A program made the translations under genes and the position numbers. This document shows positions 1-8,674 of a stretch of 46,580 bases of DNA, one piece after another. Location of the stretch: positions 1 through 46,580 of the forward strand of contig DASRWI010000028.1 in assembly GCA_035654655.1 (NCBI GenBank), in the 5' to 3' direction. The stretch comes from DASRWI01 sp035654655. GTDB taxonomy: Bacteria > Bacteroidota > Ignavibacteria > Ignavibacteriales > Ignavibacteriaceae. The notes under the pieces are model-generated. The model did no database searches, was not told the origin of the DNA, and worked only from the letters and a program-made list of their open reading frames with translations. Position 1 is the stretch's first letter. The number at the start of each line of letters is the position of its first letter.

Positions 1-134
1 TATGTCAGAGATAGCCACGGACATCATGAAATCCACCGCTTAAGGCGGATGATGTCTCTCGCTATGACAGTTACTTTTCTGTCATCACGAGGAGTCCTTG
101 GACGACGTGGTGATCTCTGGATTTAAACTTTTAG
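1..134. repeat. Dispersed intergenic repeat, left window edge
   Basis: Non-coding, hairpin-rich sequence. Positions 31-51 match the reverse complement of 17355-17375 at 20 of 21 bases, and contain a small self-complementary core (ccgc...gcgg). Positions 86-119 have the form 'gtcatcacgagg...gacgacgtggtgatctc', the layout of the short repeats scattered through many Bacteroidota-group genomes. The element may extend beyond the window. Confidence 0.6.
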
Positions 135-160
135 CCCATGACTTTAGTCATGGGTTTTTT
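135..160 (+). terminator. Hairpin with T-run, REP-like or terminator
   Basis: Perfect 8-bp stem cccatgac/gtcatggg around a ttta loop (135-154), followed by six or more T. On the plus strand this has the form of an intrinsic terminator. A hairpin of the same design (cccataac-ttca-gttatggg) lies at 17097-17116, so it may instead be a REP-like element of the type bound by IS200/RAYT transposases. No transposase is in the window. Confidence 0.5.
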
Positions 161-188
161 TATTCGTGGGTTTTGTTTATCCTTCTTA

Positions 189-617
189 TTACTGTTTGGG
201 ATATGTATATCCTACCATCCAGTGAATACCAAACTTATCAGTACACATTGCAAAGTATGCACCCCAGAAAGCCTTACCAGGTTTCATTGTTACTTCACCA
301 CCGGATGAAAGTTTTTCAAAAATTTTATTTACTTCATTTTCGCTGTCTACTTCAACTGATATTGCTGTGTTTTGTCCAATCGTTGCTTTTCCAAATGATT
401 CCGGGATGTCACTTCCCATTACTGATTGTCCTTCTGAAAGAACTATCTCGCAGTGCATTACTTTATCATTTTCTTTATCTGAAATACCTTGCCTTGCTTC
501 CGGAGGAGTATCTTTAAATCTCATAATTCTTACCTCTTTTCCCAGAGCAGATGAATAAAAATTAAATGCTTCTTCACAGTTTCCGTTAAAATTTAAATAT
601 GGATTTACTTTTGTCAT
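189..617 (-). CDS. PhnB-like VOC family protein
   Basis: A 142-residue protein of the vicinal-oxygen-chelate fold (PhnB / '3-demethylubiquinone-9 methyltransferase'-like, glyoxalase superfamily). It opens with the typical 'NPYLNFNGNCEEAFNFYSSA' strand-helix and ends with the family pattern 'DKFGIHWMVGY'. Length is normal for the family. Members usually form dimers and their substrates are mostly unknown; despite the old name they are not shown to be methyltransferases. There is no signal peptide, so it should be cytoplasmic. The start at 617 directly precedes the conserved fold and has an AAGGAG-type site upstream on the minus strand. It is monocistronic and divergent from the AHSA1 pair. Family is confident; activity is unknown. 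Confidence 0.85.
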   Translation of the reverse strand: MTKVNPYLNFNGNCEEAFNFYSSALGKEVRIMRFKDTPPEARQGISDKENDKVMHCEIVLSEGQSVMGSDIPESFGKATIGQNTAISVEVDSENEVNKIFEKLSSGGEVTMKPGKAFWGAYFAMCTDKFGIHWMVGYTYPKQ

Positions 618-822
618 TATGAACTCCTTTTGTTTAATTTATTAAAGGTGAGAATATACTATTCCATTTTGAATAATAAAGTTGAAAATGATACTTATTT
701 ATAATTCGTGATTGAACGACATTTCTCTTCAAATAATTCTTTATAAAAATGTTTTGACTTAGAGCACTAATTTTTGATTAAGTATAAGTATTTAGCCAAA
801 ATAAAAATTAAGGAGATATAAT

Positions 823-1302
823 ATGAGTACGCCTAATAAAACAAGTGTTAATACTGATTATAAGGTTGTTATTGAAAAAGTATTTAATGCACCGATAGAA
901 AAAGTATTCAATGCCTGGATAGATGAAAAAATAGTTTCTGAATGGTTTTCCCCAAATGATTTTATTGTTTCTTATTGTAAAATAAATCCGGTTCCGGGTG
1001 GTTCAATCCGAATTACAATGAAAGGTCCGGATGGAAAGGAATATCCCAACAGAGGAAATTTTGTTGAAATTGTTGATAATGAAAAAATAGTTTTTACTAC
1101 TGCCCTGCTTGATGATAAAGGATTAACATTAATCGAAGACTTTAATACTGTCACTTTTCAGAATGCAGGTAAAGGAAAAACTAAAGTCCTATTGAATGCC
1201 CAGGTAATCAAAACCATCAAAGGTAATGAACAATATATAGAGGGTATGGATGAAGGGTGGAAACAAACTATTGATAAACTTGAAATCTATTTAAATAAAT
1301 AA
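823..1302 (+). CDS. SRPBCC / AHSA1-like protein (first of tandem pair)
   Basis: A 159-residue protein of the START/Bet v1 (SRPBCC) superfamily, AHSA1-like branch. Visible hallmarks are the N-terminal 'VIEKVFNAPIEKVFNAWID' strand-helix, the 'WFSPNDF' segment, the 'PGGSIRITMKGPDGKEYP' hairpin and a long C-terminal helix 'GMDEGWKQTIDKLEIYL'. These small proteins have a deep hydrophobic pocket; most have no defined ligand. A strong ribosome binding site (aaggag, about 8 nt upstream) supports the ATG at 823. The next gene is a paralogue 23 bp downstream, so the two are probably co-transcribed. No export signal. Confidence 0.85.
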   Translation: MSTPNKTSVNTDYKVVIEKVFNAPIEKVFNAWIDEKIVSEWFSPNDFIVSYCKINPVPGGSIRITMKGPDGKEYPNRGNFVEIVDNEKIVFTTALLDDKGLTLIEDFNTVTFQNAGKGKTKVLLNAQVIKTIKGNEQYIEGMDEGWKQTIDKLEIYLNK

Positions 1303-1325
1303 TTATTTGTAAGGAGATAATATTA

Positions 1326-1808
1326 ATGGATTATAAAAATAATTTTGAAGGCAGAGCGGAAAGAGAAATTAAAGTTTCAAGAATAATAGATGCTCCCCGC
1401 GATGTTGTATTTGATGCTTTTTTGGATGCTGAACATATAAGTGAATGGTGGGGTCCTAACGGATTTACTACAACCATACACCATATGGATGCAAAACCCG
1501 GTGGAAGCTGGAAGTTTATTATGCACGGACCTGATGGTACAGATTTTCCAAACTATATTCAATATGTAGATATCAAAAAACCTGAGATAATTGTATATCA
1601 TAACGGCAGCAAAGAGAATGACCCTGAACAATTTGAGTCAGCTACTATTCTTGAAGAAGTAGGTGAATCCACAAGAGTAATTTTGTATCATCTATTTGCT
1701 TCTGCAAAAGTTCGACAAGAGATGATTAAGTTCGGTGCATTAGAAGGAGGCAAAGAAACTCTTGAAAGATTATCCGAATTGCTGGAGAAGAGACAAATGG
1801 CAATGTAA
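1326..1808 (+). CDS. SRPBCC / AHSA1-like protein (second of tandem pair)
   Basis: A 160-residue paralogue of the preceding gene in the same START/Bet v1-like family. It shows 'REIKVSRIIDAPRDVVFDAF', 'EWWGPNGF', 'KPGGSWKFIMHGPDGTDFPN' and a C-terminal amphipathic helix. The WWGPxGF pattern is characteristic of AHSA1-domain proteins in this group. It follows its neighbour by 23 bp with its own aaggag site, and a 13-bp hairpin just after the stop probably ends the transcript. The divergence between the two copies suggests an old duplication with different ligands. Function unknown. Confidence 0.85.
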   Translation: MDYKNNFEGRAEREIKVSRIIDAPRDVVFDAFLDAEHISEWWGPNGFTTTIHHMDAKPGGSWKFIMHGPDGTDFPNYIQYVDIKKPEIIVYHNGSKENDPEQFESATILEEVGESTRVILYHLFASAKVRQEMIKFGALEGGKETLERLSELLEKRQMAM

Positions 1809-1816
1809 ACGGATAA

Positions 1817-1849
1817 AAAGGATTGAAAGCATAATTCTTTCAATCCTTT
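1817..1849 (+). terminator. Intrinsic-terminator-like hairpin
   Basis: Perfect 13-bp inverted repeat aaaggattgaaag / ctttcaatccttt around a 7-nt loop, starting 8 bp after the second AHSA1 stop codon. The T-run is short (ttt), so termination is probable rather than certain. The remaining 200 bp to the next gene show nothing recognisable besides AT-rich promoter-like sequence. Confidence 0.6.
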
Positions 1850-2057
1850 CAATCCAAATTCTTCCCAAATAATTAATTATTGATTTCATAATTAAAAAGA
1901 AGTATTTTTAAATATCTTAACCATATTCTTTTAAAATATTTTATTTTTTCAGTTAAGAACAAATAAGTAAACGATTAGTTGATATTGAAATTGATGTATC
2001 AGCTTAGCTATACGATAAGTTTGTCCAGTTAAAAAACTTAATCTAAAAGGAGTTCTT

Positions 2058-4367
2058 ATGAAAAAACTTCTACTTTATTTGTTATTTGTTCTTACAGCAT
2101 TCACAGGATGTAAAAAAGATAATAACCCTGTAGAGCCTGATAATGGCGACAAAAATCCTCCAAGCATAATAATCCAAACCCCTACAACTGAAGAAGGTTA
2201 TGTTACTCTTAATGGTAATTTAACTATCGCCGGAGTTGCTTCAGATGATCAAGGCATTAAAGAAATTAAATGGTATTTAAACTCTGTTGAAAAAGGAACT
2301 GTGACAGTTACTGAAAATTGGTCTATCCCCAATATTCAACTTCAGCAAGGAGATAATGTTTTTTCAATCGTTTGTACCGATAATGGCAACAACTCTGCAG
2401 CTGATACCATTATTATTACAAAAAATCAATCAATTGAATTTCTTTCAATTCCAAAATTAAATCCTGGTGGAGTTGCAAAAAATGAATATACTTCAGTTAT
2501 TGTTACCATACCTATAAAAGTTACAAATGATTTAATTTCATCAGAAGTTAAATTGATGAAATACCTGGGTCCGAATTCATACTCTGAACTTGGTAATCTT
2601 GTGGATAACGGTAGCTTAAGTGATGGTGATGAAATTGCAAATGATGGCGTATTCAGTGCAAAAATTAGTTTTTATGAATCCACAATTGGAAATCTTAAAC
2701 TAAGAGTATCTGCAAAAAGCAATTCAACCGGTGGTCAATCAGAAAATTATTCGGCTTTCGCAAATATTCTTGTCTATGAACCTGTTTTAGCATCTGAATA
2801 TATAGCTATCAGTGAAGTACAAAAAAATGCAGTAAGTAAATTAAATGAATTTTCATCAGATAAAAATTTAGATGGTATAATTTCTAAAACTGCTGCATGG
2901 ATTCAAACTCAATCTAATGTAAGTTCCGTAAAGACAGGTGCAGGAAGTATAATTATCCATTACAAAAATGGAATTACAGGTGGTATGATTATTTCACAAT
3001 TAGACAATAATGGAAATGTTGTCACAAAAGGTGGAGTAAGTTCTGATACCTCACGTTATCAGGTAAAACAAATTCCTGTTAATCATCAAACAAGAGGAAC
3101 TAACTCAAAACTATTGTATAAAAGAAATAATAATTTAGAAATTGATCCAAATATAATTCGCGATAAAGATGTTTTAATTTATGCACCTTTCGAAAATGCA
3201 TTTGCTATTGATATGCGCCCGACATTAGAAGCCATCATTAGCAGTTCAGATTTAAAATTCAATGTAGATGTTTTAGTCAACACAGGAGCAGATATTACTG
3301 CATTAAATAATCTTGCAGAATATGGACTAATAATTTTTGATACTCACGGTGCTCAAGGTGAATATTTACTAACAGGTGAAAGAGTGACCACCGAGAATAA
3401 AAAAACTTATGAATCTTTATTAAAGCAAAACAAACTTGCTATTTTTAATGATGTAGTTGTTGATAAAATATGGTTTTTCTCAATTAAGGATAGTGTTTAT
3501 GGAGTTACCTCTTCATTTATCTCATCTATAAATGGTACAATGCCTAAGAGCGTTATTTTTAACGGTTCCTGTGAAAGTACGATGGGGGCAAATCTTGAAA
3601 ATGCTTTTATTGGTAAAGGAGCAAAGTCATATTATGGATTTACCAAAGTAGTTAACACAGCCTTCTGCAAAACAGTTGCTGATTCAACAGTCAAAAGATT
3701 GGTAAAGGATTTTAAAACTACCGGTGAATCATTTTTGGCAGGAACAGATTCAGAATCTCCAAATGCAGTATCAGAAATAAAGGGTAGTCATGATATGTAT
3801 TTCTTCACGGGTCTTATAAATGGTGATTTCGAATTTGGAAATCTTGATGGCTGGAAAAAAGAAGGCGATGGTAGAGTTATTACGAGGTTAGGTTCAATAA
3901 ATCCATTTGGAAGTTATGAGGGTATTATTTCCACAGGACTTGGTTATACAACTGCCACAGGGCAAATTTCACAATCATTCAAAGTTGGAAATACTCAATC
4001 TACTTTGAAAATAAAATGGAACTTCCTCTCTGAAGAATTTCTTGAATATATAAATTCACAGTATCAAGATTATTTTGTAATATCCATAAAAACCAATGAT
4101 GGTACTGAAGTTGTTCTACTAAGCAAAACTATTGATAACATTGCTGCTGATTTTGGAGCTACTAAAGAATCAGCAGGCAGCTTAATTCCGGTTTCTCCTG
4201 AAATTGTTTTTGATAGAGGAGGAGTTTTTAAAACTGATTGGATAACCTCTACTTTTGATATTTCTGCTTATAGAGGTAAATCAATTACTTTAATATTAAA
4301 AGCAGGCGATGTTGGAGATAGTATTTATGATTCCGCTATATTATTAGATGATATTACAGTTGAATAA
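2058..4367 (+). CDS. Lipoprotein with Ig-like domain and probable clan CD cysteine peptidase domain
   Basis: A 769-residue lipoprotein: the signal peptide ends at a lipobox 'TAFTGC' (Cys18). Residues about 35-125 form a bacterial Ig-like domain. Residues about 130-240 resemble a beta-sandwich anchor domain ('DGDEIANDGVFSAKI'). Residues about 368-580 look like a caspase/gingipain-type fold, with a hydrophobic strand running into 'DTHG' (His430) and another running into 'NGSC' (Cys505), the usual catalytic pair of clan CD. Residues 588-769 form a further beta-rich domain beginning 'NGDFEFGNLDGW'. An aaaaggag site lies 8 nt upstream. It overlaps the next lipoprotein gene by 20 bp if that gene's first ATG is used. 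The peptidase assignment rests on motif and strand pattern only; an inactive or CHAT-like relative is possible. Confidence 0.7.
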   Translation: MKKLLLYLLFVLTAFTGCKKDNNPVEPDNGDKNPPSIIIQTPTTEEGYVTLNGNLTIAGVASDDQGIKEIKWYLNSVEKGTVTVTENWSIPNIQLQQGDNVFSIVCTDNGNNSAADTIIITKNQSIEFLSIPKLNPGGVAKNEYTSVIVTIPIKVTNDLISSEVKLMKYLGPNSYSELGNLVDNGSLSDGDEIANDGVFSAKISFYESTIGNLKLRVSAKSNSTGGQSENYSAFANILVYEPVLASEYIAISEVQKNAVSKLNEFSSDKNLDGIISKTAAWIQTQSNVSSVKTGAGSIIIHYKNGITGGMIISQLDNNGNVVTKGGVSSDTSRYQVKQIPVNHQTRGTNSKLLYKRNNNLEIDPNIIRDKDVLIYAPFENAFAIDMRPTLEAIISSSDLKFNVDVLVNTGADITALNNLAEYGLIIFDTHGAQGEYLLTGERVTTENKKTYESLLKQNKLAIFNDVVVDKIWFFSIKDSVYGVTSSFISSINGTMPKSVIFNGSCESTMGANLENAFIGKGAKSYYGFTKVVNTAFCKTVADSTVKRLVKDFKTTGESFLAGTDSESPNAVSEIKGSHDMYFFTGLINGDFEFGNLDGWKKEGDGRVITRLGSINPFGSYEGIISTGLGYTTATGQISQSFKVGNTQSTLKIKWNFLSEEFLEYINSQYQDYFVISIKTNDGTEVVLLSKTIDNIAADFGATKESAGSLIPVSPEIVFDRGGVFKTDWITSTFDISAYRGKSITLILKAGDVGDSIYDSAILLDDITVE

Positions 4368-4371
4368 AATA

Positions 4372-4836
4372 ATGTACATAGTATTAGCAGCCATCTCCTA
4401 TTTAGGATTTGGCTGCACTAAAAATGATACTTCATTTAAAGTGTTTTATTATCAGGATAATAAAACATATAATGTTAATCTTGATAAAAAGAGTATGGAA
4501 GAAGTATATAATTTATTTAAGGAGTTAGCTTATAACACTGATGATATGCTTAAATTAATTGTTACATCTTCAAGAATAGAAGAATTAAAAAAGAAAGAGT
4601 CATTGATTGAAGTTGTTTTTAATGATTTCATATATTTTGATTCAAAAGTATTTGGAAAGATTAAAGCTAAAAAAGTTTTAATCCCTTTGTCTGGAGATTT
4701 CATCGGTAGTGGAACCAGCTCAATGATAACCATTTTTTATGCAGAAAATAATTATTCCTCAGGTCCTTTGCGCAATAGCAAAGGACTTCCTCTTGTTGAA
4801 AAAATTAAGAATATAATTAAAAGTAAAGTTCAATAA
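4372..4836 (+). CDS. Small lipoprotein, unknown function
   Basis: From the ATG at 4372 this is a 154-residue protein with a short hydrophobic signal ending in a lipobox-like 'GFGC'. I prefer this start over the in-frame ATG at 4348, which lies inside the upstream gene and would put charged and polar residues before the signal. The gene starts 4 bp after the previous stop, so translation is probably coupled and the two lipoproteins may act together. The mature part is lysine-rich alpha/beta sequence with no recognised domain. It converges with the radical SAM gene 5 bp away and no terminator is evident between them. Confidence 0.65.
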   Translation: MYIVLAAISYLGFGCTKNDTSFKVFYYQDNKTYNVNLDKKSMEEVYNLFKELAYNTDDMLKLIVTSSRIEELKKKESLIEVVFNDFIYFDSKVFGKIKAKKVLIPLSGDFIGSGTSSMITIFYAENNYSSGPLRNSKGLPLVEKIKNIIKSKVQ

Positions 4837-4841
4837 TCCTT

Positions 4842-6317
4842 TTAAACTTCGAATATTTTCCTGAAGTGAAATCCATATATTGCATATAATATATAGAGTG
4901 AAAATAATTTAGGCTTACGGATTAAAGTCCAGAAAAATAATTTCCAAAAATAAATTCTTTCTTTACCAATCATACCAAGTTTTAACATGGATAAAAATAA
5001 TCCCTGAAGATATCTAAACTGAAAATGAAAACTAACTTCACCTTTATGTTCAAATTCTTTAAGAAAATGATGCAGTCTTTTGTAATATTCTTTTGGAGTG
5101 TATAAATTTTTAATTATACTTCTATAACCATCAAGCAAAATATTTAAATCCATTTTGGGAATAAAATTTATTGATAGATCCGTATTGTTGCCATTAAAAT
5201 CTTCAAGCATTCTTCCTTCTGCAATCATTCTCTTATGCAGCTTAGTACCTTTAGGAGCATTAAGCAATCCAACCATTGCAGTAACAATACCGCTTTCCTG
5301 AATAAAACTTGTAACCTTATCAAAAATTGTTGAAGGATCATTATCAAACCCAACAATAAATCCTCCCTGCACATCTAATCCAAAGCTTTGAATTTTTTTA
5401 ACAGAAGAAATTAAATCTCTATTTTTATTTTGAATTTTATTGCATTCAGTAAGACTTTCTTCAAGCGGTGTTTCTATTCCTATAAACACAGCTTCAAATC
5501 CTGCAGCAACCATAAGCCTCATAAGTTCTCCATCATCTGCCATATTTATTGATGCTTCAGTGTTGAACCAGAAAGGATGATTGTTTTTCTTCATCCACTC
5601 AGCTATTGCAGGAAGAATTTCTTTTTTCAATTTATTTTTATTACCAATAAAATTATCGTCAACAAAAAATACCGGTCCTTTCCATCCTGCATTTTTAAGA
5701 TTATCAAGTTCAGCAACAACCTGCTCTTTAGTTTTTGTTCTTGGTCTTCTTCCATAAAGAACAGTAATATCGCAAAAATCGCAATCGAAAGGACAACCTC
5801 TTGAGTATTGTATGTTCATTGAGGAATATAATTTCATTTTTGCATATTGCCAGGAAGGTAATGGTGTAGTTGTAATATCTGCCCAAGCACCTGCCCTATA
5901 TATTTTTTGTGGACATCCTTTTTCAAGGTCTTCAAAAAATTTTGGAAGGGTAATTTCTGCTTCATCAAGAACTAAATGGTCAACCATATCAAACATTTCA
6001 AAACTGCTTGTAAACAACGGACCACCTGCAACAATCTTAACGTTTAAATCATTACATTTTTTTATTACTTGAATTGCTGATTGGGATTGAACGGACATTG
6101 CACTTATAAAAACAAAATCAGAATTAGTTATATCTTTATCCTGTAAAGTTTCAATATTCATATCAATTAATTTTACATCATATTCTTTAGGAATTAAAGA
6201 TGCAACAGTTATTAAACCTAAAGGAGGGAAAGCTGCTTTTTTTGAAATGAACTTTACTGCGTGTTTAAAACTCCAGAAAGTATCCGGGTAACGTGGATAA
6301 ACAAGAAGTATTCTCAT
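4842..6317 (-). CDS. B12-binding-domain radical SAM protein (DUF4070 type)
   Basis: A 491-residue protein with three parts. Residues 1-140 are a B12-binding-like Rossmann domain (strand 'RILLVYPRYP', then 'KIVAGGPLFTS'). Residues about 165-380 are a radical SAM barrel with the 4Fe-4S motif Cys175-x3-Cys179-x2-Cys182 in 'RGCPFDCDFC'. The C-terminal region of about 120 residues resembles DUF4070. Such proteins generate a 5'-deoxyadenosyl radical and many are cobalamin-dependent methylases; the hopanoid C-3 methylase HpnR belongs to this architecture. The B12 domain has no DxHxxG base-off motif, which is common in this class. No neighbouring biosynthetic genes identify a substrate, so HpnR-like function is only one possibility. 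Confidence 0.85.
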   Translation of the reverse strand: MRILLVYPRYPDTFWSFKHAVKFISKKAAFPPLGLITVASLIPKEYDVKLIDMNIETLQDKDITNSDFVFISAMSVQSQSAIQVIKKCNDLNVKIVAGGPLFTSSFEMFDMVDHLVLDEAEITLPKFFEDLEKGCPQKIYRAGAWADITTTPLPSWQYAKMKLYSSMNIQYSRGCPFDCDFCDITVLYGRRPRTKTKEQVVAELDNLKNAGWKGPVFFVDDNFIGNKNKLKKEILPAIAEWMKKNNHPFWFNTEASINMADDGELMRLMVAAGFEAVFIGIETPLEESLTECNKIQNKNRDLISSVKKIQSFGLDVQGGFIVGFDNDPSTIFDKVTSFIQESGIVTAMVGLLNAPKGTKLHKRMIAEGRMLEDFNGNNTDLSINFIPKMDLNILLDGYRSIIKNLYTPKEYYKRLHHFLKEFEHKGEVSFHFQFRYLQGLFLSMLKLGMIGKERIYFWKLFFWTLIRKPKLFSLYILYAIYGFHFRKIFEV

Positions 6318-6452
6318 TGTGGTTCCATAAAAAGATAAATAAATTTTTTGCCCTTTTTAAGCAAAATTTCATCTTTAATATAGAATAATAAAAAATTAAT
6401 TTTAGGTACTTAATCACCACATGCTAATGATTGTCTTAATTGGCACTTTTAT

Positions 6453-6929
6453 TTATATCATACCATCATATGCATTTTTAAGGACATCTATTTCCAACTT
6501 TTTCATTTTCAGCATTGCCTGCATTACTCTATTAGCTTTGAGAGGGTCTTTATCCATTAAATATTTTGGTAATATATTAGGAACAATTTGCCACGACAAA
6601 CCATATTTATCTCTTAGCCATCCACATTGCTCAATAGCACCGCCATCAGAAAGTTTCTCCCAGTAATAATCAACTTCTTTCTGGTCATTGCAGTCAATTG
6701 AAAATGAAACAGCAGGATTGAATTGATACATAGGTCCACCATTGATTGCTTGAAACTCCTGCTCATTTAATTTAAATGACATTGCAAGCACATCTCCCTT
6801 TTTGCCAAAACCGGCATCTCCATATCTGGATACACTAGTTATTTCTGAGTTTTTAAAAATAGAACAATAAAAGTTAACTGCTTCTTCTATATTATTATCA
6901 AACCACAAAGATGGAGTTATTTTATTCAT
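6453..6929 (-). CDS. PhnB-like VOC family protein
   Basis: A 158-residue protein of the PhnB / '3-demethylubiquinone-9 3-methyltransferase' domain family in the VOC superfamily. Hallmarks are the N-terminal 'ITPSLWFDNNIEEAVNFY', the 'NGGPMYQFNPAVSFSIDC' strand and 'DKYGLSWQIVP', plus a C-terminal helix rich in 'MLKMKKLEID' that is typical of this subgroup. No signal peptide. It is a distant relative of the gene at 189-617. It stands alone, divergent from the surface-protein cluster that begins at 7100. Biochemical role unknown. Confidence 0.88.
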   Translation of the reverse strand: MNKITPSLWFDNNIEEAVNFYCSIFKNSEITSVSRYGDAGFGKKGDVLAMSFKLNEQEFQAINGGPMYQFNPAVSFSIDCNDQKEVDYYWEKLSDGGAIEQCGWLRDKYGLSWQIVPNILPKYLMDKDPLKANRVMQAMLKMKKLEIDVLKNAYDGMI

Positions 6930-7099
6930 AAAATTACCTTCTACTATTATTTAAGTTTAATTTTTCAAAATTTAATATTAATAATATTGAATCCTTATGA
7001 TTTTTGTTGACAAATCATTTTCAAGGTAATAATTTGAAAGAGTAAATATTTTTACGTGATATTGTGTTCCAGGTTCTTGCAACTAAAATGGAAGGCACT

Positions 7100-7906
7100 A
7101 TGAAATCAGTAACTATTTTTTTGCTACTATTCTCGATAAGCACCTTTTCGCAATCCTATTTAAATTTACATCTTATAGATGGAAGTTATAAAAATGCCAA
7201 TTTAGGTGAACTAAGTAAAATTGCATTCAACTATACTAACAGCACTATGGATTTCCATATGTCTGATGGGAATGTATTATCTGAAGACTTATCTCAAATA
7301 ACTCTTCTAAGTTTAAGCAATGTCCCTTTAGGTGTTCCACTTCCTGTTGAATTAATTTCATTCAGCGGTATCGTAAATGGTAACTCAGTTGAACTTCATT
7401 GGAAAACTCAAACGGAATTAAACAATTATGGTTTTTATATTGAACGAAGTAATAGTTCTAATCCTTATCAATGGGTAAAATGCGGATTCGTAAATGGGAA
7501 TAACAACAGCAATAGTTCAATAGAATATTCTTATGTTGATCATCCTTCAGAAAGCAACAAATACTTTTATCGATTAAAACAAACAGATAATGATGGTAAG
7601 TCAAGTTATAGCAATATCATTATTGTTGATTTAACTAAACCTTCTCAATATCATTTATTGCAAAATTATCCAAATCCATTTAATCCACAAACAACTATAA
7701 CTTATAGTATTTCTGACAATGGATTTGTTTCTATAAAAATCTTTAATGTGTTAAGTGAAGAAGTAAAAACTTTATTCAATGGTTACCAAAGTCCAGGAAC
7801 TTTTACTATAAACTTTAATGCAAATGATTTACCCACCGGAATATATTTTTGTAAGATGCAGTCGAAAGATTTTAACTCAACAATTAAAATGCTTTTGCTT
7901 AAATAA
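7100..7906 (+). CDS. Secreted protein with T9SS C-terminal sorting domain
   Basis: From ATG 7100 (268 residues) it begins directly with a signal peptide 'MKSVTIFLLLFSISTFSQ'. An upstream in-frame GTG at 7064 would place 12 non-signal residues before it and is less likely; a ggaagg site sits before 7100. After the signal is a short motif of the type 'LHLIDGS...LSKIAF', also present in the three genes that follow. A fibronectin-like segment is next (about 'VELHWKTQTELNNYGFYIER...YRLKQTDNDG'), and the C-terminus is a T9SS type A sorting domain containing 'NYPNPFNPQTTITYSI' and ending 'TIKMLLLK'. It is probably displayed on or released from the cell surface. First gene of a probable six-gene operon. 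No catalytic domain seen. Confidence 0.85.
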   Translation: MKSVTIFLLLFSISTFSQSYLNLHLIDGSYKNANLGELSKIAFNYTNSTMDFHMSDGNVLSEDLSQITLLSLSNVPLGVPLPVELISFSGIVNGNSVELHWKTQTELNNYGFYIERSNSSNPYQWVKCGFVNGNNNSNSSIEYSYVDHPSESNKYFYRLKQTDNDGKSSYSNIIIVDLTKPSQYHLLQNYPNPFNPQTTITYSISDNGFVSIKIFNVLSEEVKTLFNGYQSPGTFTINFNANDLPTGIYFCKMQSKDFNSTIKMLLLK

Positions 7907-7925
7907 TCGCATTCACTTCTAATAA

Positions 7926-8663
7926 ATGAGAGTTATGAAAAATAAAATAATCTTGATAATAGTTTTATTAAACTTTTTGGCAATGGCTCAAAATAAAATT
8001 ATGACCTTATATTATCCTGACAGTACAAAAGTTATAAATATTTCTACCTTAGATTCGATTTCCATTTTTATTTGCGGAACGAGTAAAGTTAATTACGCAG
8101 GAAAAGATTATAATACAGTTTTAATTGGTACTCAATGCTGGTTAAAAGAAAACCTTAATGTAGGAACCAGAATTAATGGTTCTCCCAATATGAGTAATAA
8201 TGGTATTCTTGAAAAATATTGCTATAATAACGACACTACTTATTGCGATACTTACGGTGGGCTTTATACCTGGAATGAAGCAATGCAATATGAAACTACA
8301 GAAGGAGCAAAAGGAATTTGTCCTACCGGTTGGCACATACCAACAAGGTCTGATTTTTCAACTTTAATTACCACTGTTGATTCTAGCGCTAATGCTTTAA
8401 AAAAAGTAGGTCAGGGAACAGGTCAAGGTCAAGGAACAAATTCAAGTGGATTTTCAGCCTTGCTTGGTGGTGGTAAAGTTTATGATGGTAGTGGTTTTGC
8501 ACATCTAAATCTATATAGTTTTTTATATTCCAGTTATTCCTATCCTTGTTCAGGTTCTACCTGTGGTTACACACTTGAGTTAAAGGGTGATGTATCTAAA
8601 GTTGTAGGTGGAACAGGTGGTTTGGCAACTTGGGGTTTTGGAGTGCGTTGCATTAAAAATTAA
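7926..8663 (+). CDS. FISUMP-domain exported protein, copy 1
   Basis: A 245-residue exported protein with a Fibrobacter succinogenes major paralogous (FISUMP) domain, recognisable by 'YNTVLIGTQCWLKENLNVGT', 'YGGLYTWNEAM', 'GICPTGWHIPT' and the terminal 'GVRCIKN'. The fold is C-type-lectin-like and the role of the family is unresolved; surface adhesion is often assumed. The signal peptide probably starts at the second Met (7935), with a gagag site before it, although 7926 is also possible. A short 'YYPDSTKVINISTLDSISIF' motif precedes the FISUMP domain. It lies 19 bp after the T9SS gene and 11 bp before its paralogue. It has no T9SS tail of its own. Confidence 0.85.
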   Translation: MRVMKNKIILIIVLLNFLAMAQNKIMTLYYPDSTKVINISTLDSISIFICGTSKVNYAGKDYNTVLIGTQCWLKENLNVGTRINGSPNMSNNGILEKYCYNNDTTYCDTYGGLYTWNEAMQYETTEGAKGICPTGWHIPTRSDFSTLITTVDSSANALKKVGQGTGQGQGTNSSGFSALLGGGKVYDGSGFAHLNLYSFLYSSYSYPCSGSTCGYTLELKGDVSKVVGGTGGLATWGFGVRCIKN

Positions 8664-8674
8664 AAATTAAAATT

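Noticed and set aside
98..517. Open frame of 139 residues on the plus strand at the left edge
   Set aside because: It lies over the repeat and antisense to the PhnB-like gene at 189-617, which has clear family motifs; the plus-strand translation has no recognisable features.
4348..4371. Upstream ATG for the small lipoprotein
   Set aside because: It lies within the 3' end of the upstream gene and adds residues before a signal peptide that works better from 4372.
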